5,999 nt of DNA from Alphaproteobacteria bacterium (GTDB taxonomy: Bacteria; Pseudomonadota; Alphaproteobacteria; Sphingomonadales; Emcibacteraceae). The notes beneath the pieces are model-generated. The model searched no databases. It was not told the DNA's origin and worked only from the letters and a program-made list of their open reading frames with translations. The stretch spans positions 6,488 to 12,486 of the forward strand of contig NVTJ01000022.1 in the NCBI GenBank assembly GCA_002401545.1, read 5' to 3'. The position numbers and the translations under genes are program-made. Within the stretch, counting starts at the first letter, position 1; each line of letters opens with the position of its first letter. Below are positions 1-5,681 of this stretch, one piece after another.

Positions 1-755
1 GCACCTATTCTGACCGCGCACCGGGCCGCTTTGATCGTTCCTCCTGGCACCGCAATGATGACCCGGAATGTGGCGGCGGGGAAATGTCAGTGATGAAGGG
101 CCGGCTTTTTGAAAAAGTCGGCGTCAATATTTCCACCGTTTATGGTGAATTTGCCCCCGAATTCGCCAAATCCATGCCCGGTGCCGACAAAGACCCGCGC
201 TTTTGGGCCAGTGGCATTTCCCTTGTCGCCCATATGCATAATCCGATGGTCCCCGCTGTTCATATGAATACCCGCCATATCATCACCGCCAAAGACTGGT
301 TCGGCGGTGGCGGTGACCTTAATGCTGCCTTTCCCAACGCAACTGACACCGCAGACTTCCATGCCAGCTATAAGGCGGCCTGTGACAAACATGACCCGGA
401 ATATTATCCAAAGTATAAAAAATGGTGCGATGAATATTTCTATATCAAACACCGCAACAGGGCGCGGGGCGAAGGCGGCATCTTTTATGATCAACTGAAC
501 TCGGGCGACTGGGAAAATGACTTTGCCTTCACCCGGGATGTGGGCCGAGCCTTCCTTGATATTTACCCAAAACTGATCCGCCGTCATATGAATGAAGACT
601 GGACAGCGGAACAGCGCGAAGAACTGCTCTATTACCGGGGCTATTATGCAGAGTTTAATCTGGTTTATGACCGGGGAACCTCATTCGGCCTGAAGACCGG
701 CGGCAATGTCGATGCCATCCTCATGTCCCTGCCGCCCGAGGCCAAATGGCGATAG
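1..755 (+). CDS. hemF: Oxygen-dependent coproporphyrinogen III oxidase, 5' partial
   Basis: HemF decarboxylates coproporphyrinogen III to protoporphyrinogen IX using oxygen, a late cytoplasmic step of heme synthesis. The reading frame is open to the window edge (first full codon at 3), so the ATG at 84 is an internal Met; upstream residues such as GRFDRSSW and CGGGEMSVMKG belong to the family. About 250 residues are visible, against 280-300 in whole proteins. Compared with E. coli HemF from memory, the four metal-ligand histidines are kept: the first His of HMHNP, the His of VHMNTR, the His of DFHAS and the His of YIKHRN. The C-terminal blocks EFNLVYDRGTSFGLKTGG and ILMSLPP are also present. 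The short strand before WFGGGGDL and the KDPRFWASGISLVAHM block are the alphaproteobacterial style. One oddity is DLNA where most family members read DLTP. The gene converges on cca with 2 bases between stops. Its N-terminus and promoter lie outside the window. Confidence 0.96.
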   Translation, partial: TYSDRAPGRFDRSSWHRNDDPECGGGEMSVMKGRLFEKVGVNISTVYGEFAPEFAKSMPGADKDPRFWASGISLVAHMHNPMVPAVHMNTRHIITAKDWFGGGGDLNAAFPNATDTADFHASYKAACDKHDPEYYPKYKKWCDEYFYIKHRNRARGEGGIFYDQLNSGDWENDFAFTRDVGRAFLDIYPKLIRRHMNEDWTAEQREELLYYRGYYAEFNLVYDRGTSFGLKTGGNVDAILMSLPPEAKWR

Positions 756-757
756 AC

Positions 758-1930
758 TTATAAGACCAGCAATTCTTGCTTTGAGAGTCTGAAATCGCTC
801 TCCACCCAGGCGGTTTCAAGGCTCTTTAATTTAACCCCCAGCGCCGGTCCGGCAGCAAAGCCCGCCCTGATCAAATCCCGTCCCTGCACCGGCATGGTCG
901 GAATGGTCCAGTTTTCGGCATACCGCAAAACCTCATCGCCTGCCCAGCTTTGCAGCAGAGCAAAAATAAAGACCTGCCGCCCGGATAGATAGACACTTTT
1001 GCGAATATCCTTCTCATTCATGCCGGGATATACGGCAATATCCTGCCCGGCATATTGCCGCAGGGTTTTTGCCTGGCTGTTGGACAGCTTTAAATGACGG
1101 CTAACGTCCCCGGCACAGAGGCAGGACAGGCGCATCAATATATCACATCGTCCCAGATCATTTTCCAACCGCACAAAATCATTAAATTTATCCAGGGGCT
1201 TATGGCCCGGCAGGACTTTCTCCAGAATACCACTGTCGGCCATGACCTCTATTATGGGCAACAGGTTTTCGGCCTGCAAAATCTTGAATATCTCCTGCGC
1301 CAGACGTTCCCCGGACAGATTATCAATCAGACCCTTGTTACGTATGCAGGCGGCTAACCCAATAGGGTCGAGCTTGCCCTCACCGATCTGGGCGGCAAAT
1401 CGAAAGAAACGCAAAATACGAAGCGCATCTTCCTGAATACGTTTATGCGCATCGCCAATGAAACGCACCCGCCCGGCTTTCAGGTCCGCCAGCCCGCCAC
1501 AGGGATCATAAAGGCTGCCGTCCCCGTCCAGATAGAGCGCATTGAAGGTAAAATCCCGCCGCCGTGCATCCTCCGCCCAATCGTCAATAAAAACCACTTT
1601 GGCATGACGTCCATCAGTTTCCACATCGCGCCGCAATGTGGTGATTTCATAACTGCGCTTATCTATCACGGCGGTGATGGTGCCATGCTTCAGTCCGGTC
1701 GGAATGACCTTTATTTTGGCATTTTCCAGACGCGTCCTGCTGCCCTCCGGTGTCAGGCTACAGGCAAGGTCGATATCGATAATCTCCCGCCCCAGCAATG
1801 CATCCCGGACACATCCGCCAACCATTCTAGCATTAAGTCCATCAGTGTTCAGAATATGCAAAAGCCGAATGAGTGATTTTGACCTGAGCCACGGATGATC
1901 TTCCAGAATGAGCGCCTTGACCACTTTCAT
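758..1930 (-). CDS. cca: CCA tRNA nucleotidyltransferase (class II)
   Basis: This enzyme builds or repairs the 3' CCA end of tRNAs without a template, in the cytoplasm. The 390-residue protein has the class II order of motifs: VGGCVRDALLG at 37-47 followed by DID at 52-54 (the two metal-binding aspartates), TGLKHGTIT at 78-86, RRDFTFNAL at 124-132, DPCGG at 142-146, and EDALR at 167-171 (the nucleotide-selecting EDxxR). The TGLKHGTIT strand and the general layout favour a CCA enzyme over poly(A) polymerase I, which shares the fold, but this cannot be settled by eye. There is no C-terminal HD phosphohydrolase domain, unlike the enterobacterial enzyme, and the length fits the alphaproteobacterial form. 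The ATG overlaps the stop of the Nudix gene by 4 bases (ATGA). No strong Shine-Dalgarno precedes it, so translation is probably coupled. It is the last gene of the DUF1285-Nudix-cca operon. Confidence 0.94.
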   Translation of the reverse strand: MKVVKALILEDHPWLRSKSLIRLLHILNTDGLNARMVGGCVRDALLGREIIDIDLACSLTPEGSRTRLENAKIKVIPTGLKHGTITAVIDKRSYEITTLRRDVETDGRHAKVVFIDDWAEDARRRDFTFNALYLDGDGSLYDPCGGLADLKAGRVRFIGDAHKRIQEDALRILRFFRFAAQIGEGKLDPIGLAACIRNKGLIDNLSGERLAQEIFKILQAENLLPIIEVMADSGILEKVLPGHKPLDKFNDFVRLENDLGRCDILMRLSCLCAGDVSRHLKLSNSQAKTLRQYAGQDIAVYPGMNEKDIRKSVYLSGRQVFIFALLQSWAGDEVLRYAENWTIPTMPVQGRDLIRAGFAAGPALGVKLKSLETAWVESDFRLSKQELLVL

Positions 1931-2580
1931 CTTAAGGTTCCATTGATCAGTCTGGCAAAGCGCACCAACATGGCCGCCGTCGCCCCCCAGACATTGTGTT
2001 TTTCATTCATCAGAACATAATAATAACGTTCCTGATCATTCCAGACCCAGCTCTGTAATTCATGGTTGCTCTCATCCAGAATATAGTCCAGGGGCAGTTC
2101 AAAAGCCTCTTCCACCTCGCCCGCATCCACTTTCAGCTTAAAAGACGGTTGGAGTATGGCGACCACAGGCGTAATCACATATCCGGTGATGGTTTCATAA
2201 TCCTCCATGGCCCCCAGAACCTCCATGTGAGACCGCTCAATACCCACTTCCTCTTCCGTTTCCCGAAGCGCCGTTGCCATGGCATCAGCATCCTGTGCCT
2301 CACAGCGCCCGCCGGGAAAGCTGACCTGACCGGAATGGGTCTTTAAATGCTGCGCCCGCTTGGTAAGCAACACGGTCATACCATCCTTATGGTCAATCAG
2401 CGGAATGAGTACTGCCGCAGGCTTCAAGGGTAATTCAGAGCCATGATAATCCTCATCCGGGCGGTAGATATTAAAGTCGCCATCAACGGGCCGCCGCATA
2501 CTGCGGAATTCTGCCGTCTGGTGGGCGCGGGCAAGACCCGGATCATAAGCCACAAATATTTCGGTGATCTTTTGCCTCAT
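1927..2580 (-). CDS. NudL-like CoA pyrophosphatase (Nudix hydrolase)
   Basis: A Nudix hydrolase of the CoA-pyrophosphatase branch (E. coli NudL/YeaB, yeast Pcd1 type), expected to split CoA or its oxidised forms into 3',5'-ADP and phosphopantetheine. I start it at the ATG at 2580 (217 residues, MRQKITEIF). That codon overlaps the DUF1285 stop as ATGA and sits 6 bases after GGGGAG. A GTG at 2619 would add 13 residues of poor quality. The branch-specific block LLTKRAQHLKTHSGQVSFPGG spans about 71-91, and the catalytic helix with RETEEEVGI is at 106-114. The spacing from GG to RE is one residue longer than the textbook Nudix box, with Asp97 where Glu is usual; my recollection of E. coli NudL shows the same, so this is a family trait rather than damage. 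TGYVITPVV at 132-140 is another NudL-like block. Substrate is inferred from family only. Confidence 0.93.
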   Translation of the reverse strand: MRQKITEIFVAYDPGLARAHQTAEFRSMRRPVDGDFNIYRPDEDYHGSELPLKPAAVLIPLIDHKDGMTVLLTKRAQHLKTHSGQVSFPGGRCEAQDADAMATALRETEEEVGIERSHMEVLGAMEDYETITGYVITPVVAILQPSFKLKVDAGEVEEAFELPLDYILDESNHELQSWVWNDQERYYYVLMNEKHNVWGATAAMLVRFARLINGTLR

Positions 2581-3146
2581 TCCACACTCCCCAGAGCAAA
2601 GAAAATGCCGCTGCTCCACACCCCGTACTGCCCGCCCCGTTCCTCAACCATTTCGGCAAGCTCATAATAAACCGACCGGGTGATCAAGGCTTCCAGCCGG
2701 TCCCGAACCAGAATATAGGGGGATGGCTCACCATTGGCCGCAAATTCAAGCCGCAAAGGATGGTCTTTATCCAGGGTGACCACGTCATCCACATTTGTCC
2801 TGAAATGCAAGGTCTGTTCACATCCTTTGCCTTCGGTCCTGAGTTCAACCGCAACAAAGGGCACGTCATCAACCCGGATGCCGACCTTTTCAACCGGGGT
2901 CACCAGATAATATTTTCCATCATCATCATGACGCAATATGGTGGAAAACAGCCTGACCATAGCCGGACGGGATATGGCCGATCCCATATAATCCCAACTG
3001 CCATCGCGCTTGATATGCATGTCAATATCGCCACAGAACTCAGGATTCCACAGATGAACCGGCGGCAGACCTTTTTTGCCGGATGCTTTCCTAGCTTCCA
3101 TCGCAAAAAGATCGGGGCGGAAGGATGCTGCTTTGTCTTTTGTCAT
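2577..3146 (-). CDS. DUF1285 family protein
   Basis: A 189-residue protein of the DUF1285 family, found widely in proteobacteria and without an established biochemical role. The family blocks are clear: PPVHLWNPEFCGDIDM at 28-43, SRPAMVRLFSTIL at 59-71, YYLVTPVEKVGIRVDD at 79-94, a C-terminal stretch with PYILVRDRLEALITR at 143-157 and YGVWSSGIFFALG at 174-186. No signal peptide or membrane segment is visible, so it is probably cytoplasmic. It is the first gene of an operon with the NudL-like hydrolase and cca; its TGA overlaps the Nudix ATG by 4 bases. No Shine-Dalgarno precedes the ATG at 3146, and a promoter candidate at 3153-3181 would begin transcription on that ATG, so it may be translated from a leaderless message. 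A link to CoA or tRNA metabolism is only a guess from its neighbours. Confidence 0.9.
   Translation of the reverse strand: MTKDKAASFRPDLFAMEARKASGKKGLPPVHLWNPEFCGDIDMHIKRDGSWDYMGSAISRPAMVRLFSTILRHDDDGKYYLVTPVEKVGIRVDDVPFVAVELRTEGKGCEQTLHFRTNVDDVVTLDKDHPLRLEFAANGEPSPYILVRDRLEALITRSVYYELAEMVEERGGQYGVWSSGIFFALGSVE
2587..2592 (-). promoter_or_regulatory. Shine-Dalgarno of the Nudix gene
   Basis: GGGGAG on the - strand, 6 bases before the ATG at 2580 and inside the 3' end of the DUF1285 gene. Its position supports the ATG over the upstream GTG at 2619 as the start of the Nudix protein. Confidence 0.7.
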
Positions 3147-3152
3147 AAACTT

Positions 3153-3181
3153 AGTATAGGAAGTTCAGATGACAATTTGAA
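3153..3181 (-). promoter_or_regulatory. Sigma70-type promoter of the DUF1285 operon, possibly leaderless
   Basis: On the - strand, TTCAAA (3176-3181, 4 of 6 to the -35 consensus), a 17-base spacer and TATACT (3153-3158, 5 of 6 to the -10 consensus). Six bases (AAGTTT) separate the -10 from the ATG, so the expected +1 is the A of the start codon at 3146. The whole site fits in the 46-base gap between the GNAT stop and the DUF1285 start. Found by eye, not scored. Confidence 0.55.
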
Positions 3182-3192
3182 GGCTATCTCAA

Positions 3193-3693
3193 TTATTTTA
3201 TTTTTGAAATCATGCCTTTGATCCCATTCATGGCACCGGGAACCAGTTCCTGAGCCAGCAGACGGTCCTTATTGACCGGCCCCGGCATCTCAAGCCCCAC
3301 GGCCAGACTGCGGGAAAATCCAACCTTTTGATAATAAGACTGATCCCCCACAAGAATGACTCTCTGATACCCTAGTTTTCTGGCCGTTTCCAAACCATGT
3401 TCCATAAGTTTCAGGCCCATCCTCTGCCCCCGGCAATCCTTCGCAACCGCTATGGGTCCAAGCAATAATGCTGACGCAGATCTATCCCCATCTTGGATCT
3501 CTATGGGCCAGAATTGCAGACTTGCCTTGAGACCCCCATCACTGCGAACAACAAAAGACAATTCCTGCACCGCAGGCACACCGTCCCGCAAGCGATAAGC
3601 CGTCTTTCCCAAACGGTCACCGCCAAAGGTTTCATCAAGCAGGATATTTATTAATGAAATATCCTGCTGTTTAATGCTATTAATACAAAACAT
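3193..3693 (-). CDS. GNAT family N-acetyltransferase (YhbS-like)
   Basis: A 166-residue GNAT protein expected to transfer an acetyl group from acetyl-CoA to an unknown amine, probably in the cytoplasm. Visible blocks: an N-terminal ETFGGDRLGKTAYRLRDG (21-38) and ELSFVV (44-49) typical of the YhbS-like subgroup, the beta4-alpha3 acetyl-CoA site LLLGPIAVAKDCRGQRMG (76-93), and the late block VILVGDQSYYQKVGF (112-126). The pyrophosphate loop normally reads R/Q-x-x-G-x-G/A. Here it is R88-G89-Q90-R91-M92-G93, so the first loop glycine is Arg91, encoded AGG (one transition from GGG). The rest of the frame is intact. The ATG at 3693 gives the expected N-terminus; only a weak AGAG-type ribosome site precedes it, and that lies inside an inverted repeat. 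It stands alone, 46 bases upstream of DUF1285 and 101 bases after the porin stop. Confidence 0.88.
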   Translation of the reverse strand: MFCINSIKQQDISLINILLDETFGGDRLGKTAYRLRDGVPAVQELSFVVRSDGGLKASLQFWPIEIQDGDRSASALLLGPIAVAKDCRGQRMGLKLMEHGLETARKLGYQRVILVGDQSYYQKVGFSRSLAVGLEMPGPVNKDRLLAQELVPGAMNGIKGMISKIK

Positions 3694-3699
3694 TATTCT

Positions 3700-3759
3700 G
3701 CTTACTCTAAATAATTACACCTATTATGCGTTTATCACATTCATAAGTTCAGAGCAAGC
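3700..3759 (-). repeat. Nested inverted repeat in the GNAT leader
   Basis: On the - strand, GCTTGCTCT (3751-3759) can pair with AGAGTAAGC (3700-3708): nine pairs including one G-U. Inside the 42-base loop, TTATG (3742-3746) can pair with CATAA (3724-3728). The inner end of the outer arm covers the only ribosome-site-like bases before the GNAT ATG. The gap 3694-3794 shows no clear T-tract terminator for the porin and no convincing promoter. Confidence 0.4.
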
Positions 3760-3794
3760 CACATGGTTTTTTAAGGTGCAGATATTATAAAATA

Positions 3795-5087
3795 CTACCA
3801 GTCAACCTGAAAACGCAGGCCGAATGTATCCACATCGGTGACCGCTTCGGGACTGTCTTCAATGTCGGAATGGGAATAATTAGCCATGAAGCGTGTGTAA
3901 TTATTCAGATGCCAGTTCACACCAAGAACAATAGTATCCTGTTTGCCACCCATGATCAGAGCCTCTTCATCATTCAGGTCAATGGTATCATACCGGGCGG
4001 CAACCTGCCATGCGCCCATACCACCTTCGTTAACCGGATTTTTGACTTTCACACGGTCCATGGCACCTTTTTTATAGCCCCGGCTTTCTCCGGTAATAAA
4101 ATAACTCAGATCAACATACCCCCCACTGAATGAGGCATCCCCGGCTGAACTGTCAAGCGCATCCGCCTTGATCCAGGAATATTCGGCCTGAGCAGAAAAT
4201 GGTCCCATAATACCGGCAAGCTCAAGACCGAAAAAGGTGTCTTTGTCCGCAGCGAAGCTTCCGGTATTGACATACCGGTTTGCGGCAAGATGGGCAAAGG
4301 GACGCTGGCGATAACGGATTATGTCATCGCCCTCATCATTTTCACGGGTAAACCAGGATGCCCCCACATGGATACGGACATCGCCCAATTTGGGGCCATA
4401 GGTGATGCGGGCGGCATAAGTGCGGCCTTCTTCATGGGCGTCCGAGCCATTTCCACCCTGAAAAATACCCGCCTTGAAAGTAATATCATCCTGTGCGTAA
4501 CCAAGGGCAATACCAATATTGCGGCTCAAACCGAAAGCGTCCGTAAAGGCACCGCGTTCCATGAAAGTGATATAACGGGAAGAGGTTTGTTCTTCCAATG
4601 AGGCCGGAACCTTGAACTGTCCGACCAATAACGAGACAGTTTTCAGATTCCATTGCAGATAAGCATCCTTGACCGTGACGTCATTGCCAGAAAAATCGAC
4701 TTCAAATTTATATTGAATATCCCTGAATAAAACCCCCTCAACCCCAAGACGGGCGGTGCGGAATTCTGTGGCATCAACATTCTCACCGGCAATATCTGTT
4801 CCGCCATTACTTACGGAAATATTTCCATAGTCCATAAAGATACGGCCCCGGACCTTGAATTTGAAATTGCCATCAGTACTGGAGAATTCCGGCGCCCCTT
4901 TCCATTTCACCACCAGGTCACGAGAGCTTCTTTCGGCTTGTTTTTTCTCAAGCTGCTCGATTTTTTTACTTAAGGCATTGAGCTGTTCTTTCAACTCCTC
5001 CAGTGTTTGTGCAGATGCAATTGGTGCGAATATAACACTACATAATACTATAGAAGCCAACAGGCCTAAAACAGGTTTCCTCGTCAT
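3795..5087 (-). CDS. OprP/OprO-type outer-membrane porin
   Basis: An outer-membrane beta-barrel channel of the phosphate-selective porin O/P family. I start it at the ATG at 5087 (430 residues), 8 bases after AAGGAGA; the longer GTG frame to 5132 adds residues that do not suit a signal peptide. Residues 1-26 form a signal peptide: MTRK, a hydrophobic core, then ASA|Q as a likely signal peptidase I site. Residues 28-53 are a Leu/Glu/Lys-rich coiled coil, common at the periplasmic N-terminus of such porins. The barrel follows from about 65, with alternating strands such as KFKVRGRIFMDYGNI and YKFEVDFSG, an inner block LLVGQFKVPASLEEQTSSRY, and a final strand FGLRFQVDW ending in Trp, the outer-membrane assembly signal. 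Real substrate is unknown: homologues in alphaproteobacteria are often named for phosphate without proof. It appears monocistronic, sitting between the sulfite-reduction operon (129-base gap) and the GNAT gene. Confidence 0.9.
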   Translation of the reverse strand: MTRKPVLGLLASIVLCSVIFAPIASAQTLEELKEQLNALSKKIEQLEKKQAERSSRDLVVKWKGAPEFSSTDGNFKFKVRGRIFMDYGNISVSNGGTDIAGENVDATEFRTARLGVEGVLFRDIQYKFEVDFSGNDVTVKDAYLQWNLKTVSLLVGQFKVPASLEEQTSSRYITFMERGAFTDAFGLSRNIGIALGYAQDDITFKAGIFQGGNGSDAHEEGRTYAARITYGPKLGDVRIHVGASWFTRENDEGDDIIRYRQRPFAHLAANRYVNTGSFAADKDTFFGLELAGIMGPFSAQAEYSWIKADALDSSAGDASFSGGYVDLSYFITGESRGYKKGAMDRVKVKNPVNEGGMGAWQVAARYDTIDLNDEEALIMGGKQDTIVLGVNWHLNNYTRFMANYSHSDIEDSPEAVTDVDTFGLRFQVDW

Positions 5088-5088
5088 T

Positions 5089-5107
5089 ATGATATCTCCT
5101 TTATCAT
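5089..5107 (-). promoter_or_regulatory. Porin Shine-Dalgarno in a hairpin loop
   Basis: On the - strand, ATGATA (5102-5107), AAGGAGA (5095-5101), TATCAT (5089-5094), then A and the porin ATG. The arms are a perfect 6-pair inverted repeat and the 7-base loop is the Shine-Dalgarno itself. This fixes the porin start at 5087. The rest of the gap 5088-5216 is AT-rich with no terminator and no promoter I would defend. Confidence 0.6.
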
Positions 5108-5216
5108 CGCAGCTTGCTATAAGATTTATCACAGTATTATTACGCTCAAATTTTTGATCCAGAATGGCAGGAGCAATCCAAAGCGAATATCAGTCCCGGT
5201 ATTTTTGACAATTTAT

Positions 5217-5681
5217 CTATCGGCGATATAGGGGAAGGCTCTCATCTGTCGAAACCTGATATTTGACGGAAAAATCCTCAAATGCCTTCAGCGCATCGTT
5301 AATATCTTTACCCGCCTTCACCTCATAGGAAGTGAAGCCACAGCGCTGCATGTAAAATATCTGATCCCGCATCACGTCACCCACCGCCCGGATTTCTTTT
5401 GTGTAACCAAACCGGTCCCGTAATATCCTGGCGTAAGAATAACCACGACCGTCATTGAAGGTGGGGAAATTTATGGCGATCAGCTCAATTTTGTCCAAAT
5501 CATCCCGGATTTCTTTCGGATGCTGGTGTGGTTCAAGCTGCAAACCAACCCTGCGCCCGGACAGATCTGTTTCCTGCCATACCTCAAGCGAAACAATGAC
5601 ATCGCCGTCCGGCAGTTCGCCCTCACCGGAATAGTGAACCCAGTTATCTTCAATGATGATTTTATCCTTGATGATTTTCAT
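5217..5681 (-). CDS. DUF934 family protein linked to sulfite reduction
   Basis: A 154-residue DUF934 protein (COG3749). The family is regularly found beside sulfite reductase and cysH genes in alpha-, beta- and gammaproteobacteria and is presumed to help assimilatory sulfite reduction, but I know of no proven activity. The conserved centre is complete: NFPTFNDGRGYSYARILR at 71-88, FGYTKEIRAVGDVMRDQ at 91-107, then FYMQRCGF at 109-116 with the invariant-looking Cys114. No signal peptide or membrane segment is visible. Its ATG at 5681 overlaps the sulfite reductase stop by 4 bases (ATGA), and AGGGGG lies 7 bases before it within the end of that gene, so the two are co-transcribed and probably translationally coupled. 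It looks like the last gene of that operon; a 129-base gap follows before the porin. Confidence 0.92.
   Translation of the reverse strand: MKIIKDKIIIEDNWVHYSGEGELPDGDVIVSLEVWQETDLSGRRVGLQLEPHQHPKEIRDDLDKIELIAINFPTFNDGRGYSYARILRDRFGYTKEIRAVGDVMRDQIFYMQRCGFTSYEVKAGKDINDALKAFEDFSVKYQVSTDESLPLYRR

Noticed and set aside
84..86. ATG as the start of hemF
   Set aside because: The frame stays open upstream to the window edge and the upstream residues match the HemF family, so this is an internal Met of a truncated gene.
87..587. Long open frame antisense to hemF
   Set aside because: A shadow of hemF codon use; its translation has no recognisable domain and hemF is certain.
768..780. Hairpin AGCAA-TTC-TTGCT just after the hemF stop as an intrinsic terminator
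   Set aside because: Only five pairs, AT-rich, followed by just three Ts on the + strand and by GGTCTT on the other; it also lies inside the cca coding sequence.
1968..2370. Nudix box with Asp for Glu and one extra residue as a sign of inactivation
   Set aside because: The same spacing and acid occur in E. coli NudL as I recall it, and the catalytic RExxEExG core is intact.
2581..2619. GTG at 2619 as Nudix start
   Set aside because: The ATG at 2580 has GGGGAG 6 bases upstream and the same ATGA overlap seen at the other operon junctions; the extra 13 residues do not resemble the family.
3110..3794. tRNA, small RNA gene or mobile-element ends in the AT-rich gaps
   Set aside because: No cloverleaf, no target-site duplication and no terminal repeats beyond the short leader inverted repeat already listed.
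3870..4133. Open frames on the + strand opposite the porin
   Set aside because: No family resemblance and no ribosome site; the porin frame has a signal peptide, barrel strands and the terminal aromatic residue.
5088..5132. GTG at 5132 as porin start, adding 15 residues
   Set aside because: The ATG at 5087 has a strong Shine-Dalgarno and begins a clean signal peptide; the extension would put Asp/Lys-rich residues ahead of it.
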